Source of the DNA: Prevotella sp.
GTDB lineage: Bacteria > Bacteroidota > Bacteroidia > Bacteroidales > Bacteroidaceae
DNA: 12,901 nt
Assembly: GCA_016291915.1 (NCBI GenBank)
Contig: JAEEZP010000146.1
Location: 1 to 12,901 of the forward strand
Reading direction: 5' to 3'
Positions 1 to 6,192 of the stretch are shown here, in pieces; within the stretch, counting starts at the first letter, position 1, and the number at the start of each line of letters is the position of its first letter. A model generated the notes under the pieces. It worked only from the letters and a program-made list of their open reading frames with translations. It was not told the origin of the DNA and ran no database searches. Position numbers and translations under genes: made by a program.

Positions 1-1433
1 CCCACATTTACAAGGAATTGCAGACGGTTGTTTATCTCAGCAAGGATACGTTTGGCAATACGCGCATCGTGGTCATCCAACTGTAGTTGCTGGAACCATT
101 CGTAGAGCATCTGCACGGACATCTCCACGAGGTTGGTGATCGATTTTCCTTGAATCTTCACATAGTTAGATTCTTCCCTCAGTCGTGTGCCATGGCATTT
201 CGGACAGATGGTCTTTCCACGATACCGACTCATCATCACGCGATATTGTATCTTATACTGGTTTTCCTTCACCATATTGAAGAAAGCATCGATGGAGGCC
301 TGTTCGTGGATATCCTTGGTATCGCTGGGCAGACCATGCCACAACCATCCTTTCTGTTCAGCTGTGAGGTCACAATAAGGGGTGAAGATGGGGAAATCAT
401 CGTAGGCTGCGCGACGGCAGAACTCATCTTTCCAGATCTTCATCTTCTCGCCATGCCAACATTGCACACAACCGTCGTAAACACTCAGTGAGGAATTGGG
501 GATGACCAGTCGCTCATCGATGCCGATCGTACTGCCGAAACCCTCACAGACAGGGCATGCGCCCACAGGAGAGTTGAAAGAGAACATATTCTCGTTGGGC
601 TCCTCAAAACGGATGCCGTCAGCTTCAAAACGGGTGGAGAAATCGTATGACAGATGACTGGGAAGTACCATCAGACGACATTCTCCGTCGCCCTCAGCGA
701 GGGCTGTCTCAGCCGAATCCAACAGTCGTGAGATGGTCTCATTATCATTGTTGGCCGTCATACGGTCGATGACCAGCCACAGGCGTGTTTCGTCGCTCTC
801 TTGAATGGCTTTCTCGTTCTCATCAAGGAGTGATTTATCCTCGATGAAATCGTCGATTCTATAGAATTCTCCTTTATAATAGATACGTGCATATCCTTGT
901 TGTATCTCCATCTCGAGTTGACGCTTGAGGGTCCTTCCTGAGGGGATTCTGATAGGGGAGAGCAACACGAATTTTGTGCCGTTATCAAACTGAAGCATAC
1001 AGTTGGAGATGTCCTCTGTGGTGTTTTTCTTCACTTCCTGTCCACTGACGGGTGAGAAGGTATGTCCGATACGTGCAAAGAGCAAACGCATGTATTCATA
1101 GATCTCGGTGCTTGTGCCCACAGTACTGCGGGGATTGCGGGCAATCACTTTCTGTTCGATGGCAATGGCCGGCGGCAGTCCTTTGATGTAGTCACACTCA
1201 GGTTTTTTCATTCTTCCGAGGAATTGCCGTGAATAACTCGAGAGAGATTCTACATAACGTCGTTGTCCTTCGGCATACAGCGTGTCGAAAGCCAAGGATG
1301 ATTTTCCGCTGCCAGAAACACCGGTGATCGTGATGAACTGGTTGCGCGGAATATTGATGGATATTCCTTTGAGATTATTTACGCGTACATTTTTTACTTC
1401 TATATATTGCGCGTCGTTTGCTTTTCTCGTCAT
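1..1433 (-). CDS. uvrA: UvrA, excinuclease ABC subunit A (N-terminal part; runs off the left edge)
   Basis: ATPase that recognises DNA lesions in nucleotide excision repair and loads UvrB. The visible 477 codons read without interruption from ATG at 1433 (MTRKANDAQY). The first Walker A motif GVSGSGKSSLAFDT starts at residue 38, followed by the UvrA-typical GQRRYVESLSSYSRQFLGR, the Q-loop region AIEQKV and NPRSTVGTSTEIYEY. Two CxxC pairs of the zinc module lie at C293/C296 (ACPVCEGFG) and C410/C413 (CPKCHGTRL). The visible part ends at FLVNVG, just before the expected first ABC signature, so the second half of a protein usually about 940 residues long is outside the window. After the Q-loop it reads GHTFSPVSG rather than the cysteine-bearing segment found in E. 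coli UvrA. This fits one of the two UvrA types I recall from Bacteroidota. It has its own upstream region and is separated from the nqr operon by a terminator. The family call is very secure. Confidence 0.97.
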   Translation of the reverse strand, partial: MTRKANDAQYIEVKNVRVNNLKGISINIPRNQFITITGVSGSGKSSLAFDTLYAEGQRRYVESLSSYSRQFLGRMKKPECDYIKGLPPAIAIEQKVIARNPRSTVGTSTEIYEYMRLLFARIGHTFSPVSGQEVKKNTTEDISNCMLQFDNGTKFVLLSPIRIPSGRTLKRQLEMEIQQGYARIYYKGEFYRIDDFIEDKSLLDENEKAIQESDETRLWLVIDRMTANNDNETISRLLDSAETALAEGDGECRLMVLPSHLSYDFSTRFEADGIRFEEPNENMFSFNSPVGACPVCEGFGSTIGIDERLVIPNSSLSVYDGCVQCWHGEKMKIWKDEFCRRAAYDDFPIFTPYCDLTAEQKGWLWHGLPSDTKDIHEQASIDAFFNMVKENQYKIQYRVMMSRYRGKTICPKCHGTRLREESNYVKIQGKSITNLVEMSVQMLYEWFQQLQLDDHDARIAKRILAEINNRLQFLVNV

Positions 1434-1452
1434 AGTGTCTCTTTTGAAACTA

Positions 1453-1460
1453 CAAATTTA
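1453..1460 (-). promoter_or_regulatory. Candidate proximal uvrA promoter, -7 box TAAATTTG
   Basis: On the minus strand TAAATTTG matches the Bacteroidota -7 consensus TAnnTTTG. It would start transcription about 16 nt before the uvrA ATG. No clear TTG -33 element is visible at the expected distance, so this is a match to half a consensus in AT-rich DNA. Confidence 0.45.
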
Positions 1461-1695
1461 CGAAGAATAATTAATATATAAGAGTGATTGATTAAAAAAT
1501 AATTGTTTTCCGTTGTTTTTCCAGGATAACAGTGTTTAGAATTGGAAATGTTTTATTTTAAGATAATCAGCATTATGATAAATAGAGTATATTGAAAAAT
1601 AAATTCAATGCCCTATCTGCAGCTATTGAGCGATGACAGTTTCAGCGTCTTTTACCAACTCCTATATGATTCCCCAAATTTATATGAATAATTAA
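1461..1695. other. Non-coding AT-rich gap upstream of uvrA
   Basis: No open reading frame with a recognisable product lies in this stretch. It holds a second minus-strand -7 match (1675-1682) and, downstream of it, a segment of more balanced base composition (roughly 1610-1674). That segment ends near a small hairpin, ATTGAA/TTCAAT on the minus strand, close to 1600. It may be only a long uvrA leader, or may encode a small RNA; the sequence alone does not decide. Confidence 0.4.
1675..1682 (-). promoter_or_regulatory. Candidate distal minus-strand promoter, -7 box TAAATTTG
   Basis: This octamer is identical to the proximal uvrA box and lies just beyond the nqr terminator. Transcription from it would give uvrA a leader of about 240 nt or produce a separate small transcript. 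No convincing -33 TTG is present, so confidence is low. Confidence 0.3.
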
Positions 1696-1738
1696 AATAA
1701 AAAAAATGAGAACAGAAACGATTTCGATCTGTCCTCAC
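1696..1738 (-). terminator. Intrinsic terminator of the nqr operon
   Basis: On the minus strand an 11-bp stem (GTGAGGACAGA at 1738-1728 with TCTGTTCTCAT at 1716-1706, including two G-U pairs) encloses a short CGAAATCG-containing loop. It is followed at once by eight T residues (1706-1699) and further T-rich sequence. It lies about 65 bp after the nqrF stop codon and before uvrA on the same strand, so it separates the two transcription units. Confidence 0.8.
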
Positions 1739-1747
1739 TTTTATTAT

Positions 1748-1796
1748 ACTCTAGACTCTAAACCCTAAACCCTAAACCCTAGACTCTAGACTCTAA
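1748..1796. repeat. Seven tandem 7-bp units of telomere-like type, (ACYCTAR)7
   Basis: Seven gapless heptamers occupy 49 bp. On the plus strand units 1 and 6 are ACTCTAG, units 2 and 7 ACTCTAA, units 3 and 4 ACCCTAA, and unit 5 ACCCTAG. Only positions 3 (C/T) and 7 (A/G) vary. Read on the nqr coding strand they are TTTAGGG/TTTAGAG-like, the form of the plant telomere repeat. The array begins 7 bp after the nqrF stop and ends 9 bp before the terminator stem, so it would be transcribed in the nqrF 3' untranslated region. Its function is unknown to me. Confidence 0.93.
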
Positions 1797-1803
1797 ACAA
1801 TCA

Positions 1804-3072
1804 TTATCCGAAGTTGTCGAACATGATGCTTTCAGGTTCAACACCTAATGAGTCAAGCATTCCCTGAACAGCCTTGGACATCGGCCCTGGTCCACACATG
1901 TAGTATTCAATATCCTCGGGTGCTTCATGATCTTTCAGGTATGTCTCGTACATCACCTGATGAACGAAGCCCGCAGTATATTTCACACCGGCAGCATCAG
2001 CAGCTGGATCCGGACGGTCAAGTGCCAGATGGAAATGGAAATTAGGAAATTCCTTTTCCAGTTCAAGGAAGTCCTCCACGAAGAATGCTTCTACCAAGGC
2101 ACGGGCACCATAGAAGAAATGCATCTCACGGTCACGGGTGTTCAGTGTCTTCGTCATGTGCATGATCTGTGCACGCAAAGGAGCCATACCGGCACCTCCA
2201 CCTACCCATATCATCTCTTTCTTTGAGTCGAAGATCGGATGGAAATCACCGTAAGGACCGCTCATGATCACCTTATCACCTGGTTTGCGGGAGAAGATAT
2301 ACGATGAAGCGATACCTGTAGGCACATCCATGAATCCTACTTCCGGCTTGGGCTTAAACGGCGTTGTGGCGATACGCACCGTCAGTGTAATACGGTCACC
2401 CTCAGCAGGATAGTTAGCCATAGAGTATGCACGGATAGTGTCTTCCGGATTGTGTGCCTTGAGTGAGAAGATATTGAAACGCTCCCACGATGGCAGGTAG
2501 TCCGGTCCGATATCATTCTTATCGAAGTCTTTATCGTAGTCGATACAATCGTATGCCGGGATCTTGATCTGTGCGTAAGAACCGGGGATGAAGTCCATGT
2601 GCTCACCCGGTGGCAATGCCACGATGAATTCTTTGATAAATGAAGAAACATTCTTGTTGGAGATCACCTCGCACTCCCATTCCTTAACGCCGAGGATGCT
2701 CTCGCTCACCTTGATCTTCATGTCGCTCTTCACCTTACACTGACAACCTAAGCGCCAGTGGTCTTTGATCTCCTTACGTGAGAAGTGTGGGCGCTCGGAA
2801 TCGAGGATCTCTCCCCCACCCTCAAGCACCTGCACCTTACACTGTCCGCAGGAGGCTTTTCCACCGCAGGCAGAAGGCAGGAAGATACCATTCTCATTGA
2901 GTGTAGTCATCAGTGACGAGCCTTGCGGAACACTGATCACGTTATCACCATTAATCTCGATGTTCACATTACCGCTGGGTGACAGGTATTTCTTGGCTAC
3001 CAAGAGGATGGCAACCACCAGCAGGATGATTACGAGGAATACACCAATACTTGCTAATATGAAATTCAACAT
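1804..3072 (-). CDS. nqrF: NqrF, NADH-oxidising FAD/[2Fe-2S] subunit of Na+-NQR
   Basis: Electron entry subunit of the sodium-pumping NADH:quinone oxidoreductase. It takes hydride from NADH onto FAD and passes electrons through a [2Fe-2S] cluster. The 422 residues show one N-terminal membrane helix (about 3-26) and a plant-type ferredoxin domain with cluster ligands C69, C75, C78 and C110. Next come the FAD-binding RAYS motif at 214-217 and the NADH-binding GGGAGMAP at 291-298. The C-terminal CGPGPM begins at C393, and the protein ends FDNFG. Length and spacing match the characterised Vibrio subunit closely. It is the last gene of the operon. A strong AGGAGG 8 nt upstream fixes the start, 15 bp after nqrE. 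The telomere-like repeat and the operon terminator follow. Confidence 0.97.
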   Translation of the reverse strand: MLNFILASIGVFLVIILLVVAILLVAKKYLSPSGNVNIEINGDNVISVPQGSSLMTTLNENGIFLPSACGGKASCGQCKVQVLEGGGEILDSERPHFSRKEIKDHWRLGCQCKVKSDMKIKVSESILGVKEWECEVISNKNVSSFIKEFIVALPPGEHMDFIPGSYAQIKIPAYDCIDYDKDFDKNDIGPDYLPSWERFNIFSLKAHNPEDTIRAYSMANYPAEGDRITLTVRIATTPFKPKPEVGFMDVPTGIASSYIFSRKPGDKVIMSGPYGDFHPIFDSKKEMIWVGGGAGMAPLRAQIMHMTKTLNTRDREMHFFYGARALVEAFFVEDFLELEKEFPNFHFHLALDRPDPAADAAGVKYTAGFVHQVMYETYLKDHEAPEDIEYYMCGPGPMSKAVQGMLDSLGVEPESIMFDNFG

Positions 3073-3080
3073 TGCTATAT

Positions 3081-3086
3081 CCTCCT
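3081..3086 (-). promoter_or_regulatory. Shine-Dalgarno sequence of nqrF
   Basis: AGGAGG on the minus strand, 8 nt before the nqrF ATG. A full Shine-Dalgarno is noteworthy because Bacteroidota genes generally lack one. It confirms the start at 3072. Confidence 0.8.
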
Positions 3087-3087
3087 A

Positions 3088-3714
3088 TTATATTTTAAGT
3101 CCTGAGAAACACATCATCGCCATGGCCATCAAACCCACGGTGATGAAGGTGATACCTAATCCCTGCAAAGGCTTGGGAACATCCGTATATGCCATCTTCT
3201 CGCGGATGGCTCCCAGAGAGACGATGGCCAGTGTCCAGCCGATACCACTACCGATAGCATAGACGATGGCATCCCATACCGAGCCGATATACTGTGTGTT
3301 CAGCGGATCCAGATTGATACGCTGTTGCATGAACAGTGATGCACCCATGATAGCACAGTTGACGGCAATCAGCGGCAGGAAGATTCCTAATGAGGCATAC
3401 AGTGAAGGACTGTATTTCTCAACGATCATCTCCACCAGCTGTACCATACCGGCGATGACGGCAATGAAGAGTATGAAACTGAGGTATGAGAGATCTACCC
3501 CTTCGACGATACAGTTGGGTCCGAGTACCTTTGTCTGGAGCAGATAATCAACGGGCACGGTAACCAACAGCACGAAGGTCACAGCCATACCCAGTCCTAA
3601 CGATGTCTTGACATTCTTTGAGACGGCAAGATATGAACACATTCCAAGGAAGAATGCGAATATCATATTGTCGACGAATATCGACCTGAAAAACAAATTG
3701 ATAATATGTTCCAT
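3088..3714 (-). CDS. nqrE: NqrE, integral membrane subunit of Na+-NQR
   Basis: Small hydrophobic subunit, homologous to NqrD in an inverted-topology pair, that sits in the membrane core of Na+-NQR. The 208 residues start MEHIINLFFRSIFVDNM and form about six membrane helices. The two cysteines that in the Vibrio enzyme help ligate the intramembrane [2Fe-2S] centre shared with NqrD are present at C26 (GMCSYLAVSK) and C120 (AVNCAIMG). Conserved stretches include GLGMAV and the C-terminal GLGITFITVGLMAMA. AAGGAG lies 8 nt before the ATG, inside the last codons of nqrD, and the intergenic gap is only 2 bp, so translation is probably coupled to nqrD. Confidence 0.96.
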   Translation of the reverse strand: MEHIINLFFRSIFVDNMIFAFFLGMCSYLAVSKNVKTSLGLGMAVTFVLLVTVPVDYLLQTKVLGPNCIVEGVDLSYLSFILFIAVIAGMVQLVEMIVEKYSPSLYASLGIFLPLIAVNCAIMGASLFMQQRINLDPLNTQYIGSVWDAIVYAIGSGIGWTLAIVSLGAIREKMAYTDVPKPLQGLGITFITVGLMAMAMMCFSGLKI

Positions 3715-3716
3715 AA

Positions 3717-4343
3717 TTATTTCTCCTTATAAAAATAAGCACGATGTACCCAGATGACACAACCCACGAGGATCAGAGCCATTGCCGGCATTGTCATCAT
3801 ACCGTTGTTCATATAACCTGCATCATAGAAAGCCTGCGGGAAGATCTTGAATCCTAAGAGTGTACCAAAGCCGAAGAGCTCACGGACAGCTCCCACGATG
3901 ATCAGGATCATCGCATAACCTAAACCGTTGGCAATACCGTCGAGGAATGAGGGCCAGGGCTTGTTCATCATCGCAAAAGCCTCCAGACGACCCATCAGAA
4001 TACAGTTAGTGATGATCAGTCCGACATACACAGACAACTGTACGCTCACGTCATAGGCAAAAGCCTTCAACACCTGACTGACGATCGTAACCAAAGCAGC
4101 GACAACCACCAGCTGCACGATGATACGAATGCGGTTGGGGATGGTCTTACGGATCAGTGAGATGATCACATTCGAGAAGGACGTAATGATGGTAACAGCC
4201 AATCCCATGACAATAGCGGGCTTGAGCTGGGCTGTCACCGCTAATGCCGAACAGATTCCAAGCACCTGAACAAGTATCGGGTTGTCCAAGTTCAACGGGT
4301 TCATGAAAACCTCTTTGTTCTCTTTACTAAATAACTTGCTCAT
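3717..4343 (-). CDS. nqrD: NqrD, integral membrane subunit of Na+-NQR
   Basis: Membrane-core subunit paired with NqrE. The 208 residues have a cytoplasmic N-terminus (MSKLFSKENKEVF), then NPLNLDNPILVQVLGICSAL and about six helices. The two iron-sulfur cysteines correspond to C31 (LGICSALAVTAQLKP) and C114 (TNCILMGRLEAFAM), both at the family-typical motifs. The start is supported by AGGAGG 7 nt upstream, which overlaps the glutamate-rich end of nqrC. An internal ATG at residue 14 is less likely because this Shine-Dalgarno would then be too far away and family members share the upstream segment. It is 2 bp from nqrC and 2 bp from nqrE. Confidence 0.96.
   Translation of the reverse strand: MSKLFSKENKEVFMNPLNLDNPILVQVLGICSALAVTAQLKPAIVMGLAVTIITSFSNVIISLIRKTIPNRIRIIVQLVVVAALVTIVSQVLKAFAYDVSVQLSVYVGLIITNCILMGRLEAFAMMNKPWPSFLDGIANGLGYAMILIIVGAVRELFGFGTLLGFKIFPQAFYDAGYMNNGMMTMPAMALILVGCVIWVHRAYFYKEK
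3723..3728 (-). promoter_or_regulatory. Shine-Dalgarno sequence of nqrE
   Basis: AAGGAG on the minus strand, 8 nt before the nqrE ATG and embedded in the final Lys-Glu codons of nqrD. It supports the start at 3714 and suggests translational coupling. Confidence 0.7.
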
Positions 4344-4345
4344 AA

Positions 4346-5017
4346 CTATTCCTCCTCTGCTTTAGGTTCAACAACGGTAGTGGAATCCTTACTTATGATA
4401 GACTCCATGAGACGGCCTATGGCATAATTCTTCACATTCTTCATACCATCTTTAATCATAGCATCTACACCATTGGAAGTAAGTGTGGCTCCGGTAACAC
4501 AGTCAACCTGCGTATTGGGATCTTCTACCTTCTTTACAACGGAGAGAACCACATTACCTTTCTCATCCCAGATATTCTTGCCAATAAATTTCTCCTGCCA
4601 AGCCTGTGAGTCCTTGATCTCAGCACCCAGACCGGCTGTCTCAGAGTCGTGGTTGAAATAAGCTCCGTACACCTTACCTTCATTATCAATGGAGATATAG
4701 CCGCTGATGCCTCCCCAGAGACCCATTCCCTTCAGGTAGGCTACCACGATATCTTGGCCGTCAATCTTACACTCATAGACTTTCAACCCATCGACATCTT
4801 TTTCCTCTTTCACCACCTCTTGATATTTTGCTTCAGCATCGGCATCACTCAGTCCGCGGAGATTGAGCGAATTGAGTATCTGCTTCTTGATATCAAGAGC
4901 GACATTGGCTTCCTGACGACTCTTCAGTGCCTGTGACACGAAGGCCAGCAGGAATGCCACGATGACAACCATGATTGCCGAGTATATAACCGTATAAGTA
5001 TTTGAATTTGTCTTCAT
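4346..5017 (-). CDS. nqrC: NqrC, covalent-FMN subunit of Na+-NQR
   Basis: Subunit with one N-terminal membrane helix (about 9-30) and a periplasmic FMN-binding domain; it relays electrons within Na+-NQR. The flavinylation motif Dxx(S/T)GAT is perfect: D172-C-V-T-G-A-T178, followed by LTS. T178 is the expected site where the flavin transferase ApbE links FMN by a phosphoester bond. Other family signatures are GLWGGISGYISID (about 99-111) and HDSETAGLGAEI (about 123-134). At 223 residues it is somewhat shorter than the Vibrio protein (about 257). The C-terminus is acidic (EPKAEEE) and its codons contain the nqrD Shine-Dalgarno. AGGAGG 8 nt upstream fixes the start, 17 bp after nqrB. Confidence 0.96.
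   Translation of the reverse strand: MKTNSNTYTVIYSAIMVVIVAFLLAFVSQALKSRQEANVALDIKKQILNSLNLRGLSDADAEAKYQEVVKEEKDVDGLKVYECKIDGQDIVVAYLKGMGLWGGISGYISIDNEGKVYGAYFNHDSETAGLGAEIKDSQAWQEKFIGKNIWDEKGNVVLSVVKKVEDPNTQVDCVTGATLTSNGVDAMIKDGMKNVKNYAIGRLMESIISKDSTTVVEPKAEEE
4351..4356 (-). promoter_or_regulatory. Shine-Dalgarno sequence of nqrD
   Basis: AGGAGG on the minus strand, 7 nt before the nqrD ATG, lying inside the nqrC C-terminal codons. It favours the ATG at 4343 over the internal one. Confidence 0.75.
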
Positions 5018-5025
5018 ATTCTTTT

Positions 5026-5032
5026 CCTCCTT
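5026..5032 (-). promoter_or_regulatory. Shine-Dalgarno sequence of nqrC
   Basis: AAGGAGG on the minus strand, 8 nt before the nqrC ATG and just downstream of the nqrB stop codon. It fixes the nqrC start at 5017. Confidence 0.8.
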
Positions 5033-5034
5033 AT

Positions 5035-6189
5035 TTATTTAACACGGTTAGCACGACGGGAAATATTACGCTGGACAACACAGTAGTCGATCAGCGGAGC
5101 AATCATATTACCAAAGAAGATGGCAAGCATCATACCCTCGGGATATCCCGGGTTCATCACACGAACAATGACAGCCATAGCACCGATAAAGAGACCGTAA
5201 ATCCACTTACCTGTCTCCGTGCGGGCACTGGTAACAGGATCGGTAGCCATAAAGACTGCTCCAAAGCAGAAACCACCTAATATCAGATGCTCATACCAAG
5301 GAATGGCAGTCATCTCCAATCCTGAGAATAAGGCAGCCATCAGTCCTCCACCGAGGAATACGCTGAGCATAATCTTCCAGGAAGCCACACCTGTCCATAA
5401 TAAGATAATAGCTCCGATGGCTATGGCGATGACCGATGTTTCTCCGATGGAACCGGGGATAAAGCCCAAGATCATGTCACACAGACTGGCTTGAGGAGCA
5501 ATGCCCTGAGCCAGATCACCTAATGGCGTGGCAGCCGTGAATGCATCAGGCAGATTGTTTCCCAATCCGAAGATACTGTGGTCGCATACCCAGATGGTAT
5601 CACCCGTCATCGTTGACGGATAAGAGAAGAAGATAAACATACGTGTTGCCACGGCAACGTTGAAGATATTCATTCCCGTACCTCCGAAGATCTCTTTCAC
5701 GAAGATCACCGAGAAGGCAATGGCGAGGATCAGCATCCACAGCGGAGTGTTGATAGGCATAATCAGTGGGATGATCATTCCGGATACAAGGTAACCCTCC
5801 TGTATCTCCTCACCTTTCCACTGAGCCACAACAAACTCAATGCCAAGACCTACGATATAGCTGACCAGCAGTTTGGGTAACACAGCGAGGAATCCATAGA
5901 CGAATATCTCGATGAATCCTGCTGTTTCCAATGTACCCGCGGCAGCATAGTTCTGATAACCGATGTTATACATTCCGAATAAGAGCGCCGGCAGCAGGGC
6001 GATGACCACAAAACTCATGATACGCTTCGAGTCGATGGCATCATGGATGTTTGTACCGCTCTTTGCTGTCTCGTTAGGCACATAGAGGAATGTCTCGAAG
6101 CCATCAAAGACGCTTCTGAAAGCGTGCAGCTTACCTCCCTCTTGGAAGTTGGGCTTGATCTTATTGATATAGTTTCTTAGTGCGCTCAT
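5035..6189 (-). CDS. nqrB: NqrB, membrane subunit with covalent FMN and riboflavin site of Na+-NQR
   Basis: Largest membrane subunit of Na+-NQR; in characterised enzymes it holds a covalent FMN and a riboflavin, contributes to the quinone site and provides the sodium pathway. The 384 residues comprise a soluble N-terminus of about 55 residues (with GGKLHAFRSVFDGFETF) and about ten membrane helices. Recognisable segments are EGYLVSGMIIPLIMPIN (131-147), KEIFGGTGMNIFN (165-177), PGSIGETSVIAI (245-256), ATDPVTSARTETGKWIYG (315-332) and NPGYPEGMMLAI (346-357). The flavinylation motif reads D215-AFTAA-T221-PL, with alanine where the Dxx(S/T)GAT consensus has glycine. The start is 3 bp after nqrA. 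Only a weak, very close AGGA precedes it, so coupling to nqrA is likely. Confidence 0.96.
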   Translation of the reverse strand: MSALRNYINKIKPNFQEGGKLHAFRSVFDGFETFLYVPNETAKSGTNIHDAIDSKRIMSFVVIALLPALLFGMYNIGYQNYAAAGTLETAGFIEIFVYGFLAVLPKLLVSYIVGLGIEFVVAQWKGEEIQEGYLVSGMIIPLIMPINTPLWMLILAIAFSVIFVKEIFGGTGMNIFNVAVATRMFIFFSYPSTMTGDTIWVCDHSIFGLGNNLPDAFTAATPLGDLAQGIAPQASLCDMILGFIPGSIGETSVIAIAIGAIILLWTGVASWKIMLSVFLGGGLMAALFSGLEMTAIPWYEHLILGGFCFGAVFMATDPVTSARTETGKWIYGLFIGAMAVIVRVMNPGYPEGMMLAIFFGNMIAPLIDYCVVQRNISRRANRVK

Positions 6190-6192
6190 ATC

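Noticed and set aside
87..491. 134-codon open frame on the plus strand
   Set aside because: Antisense to the conserved zinc-module region of uvrA; composition reflects the complement of that gene.
1748..1796. Heptamer array as a CRISPR remnant or a true telomere
   Set aside because: Units are contiguous with no spacers, so not CRISPR. The array is internal, only 49 bp and flanked by ordinary bacterial genes, so not a chromosome end.
2765..3262. 165-codon open frame on the plus strand
   Set aside because: It is antisense to nqrF and nqrE, which are secure; it crosses their junction and has no recognisable product.
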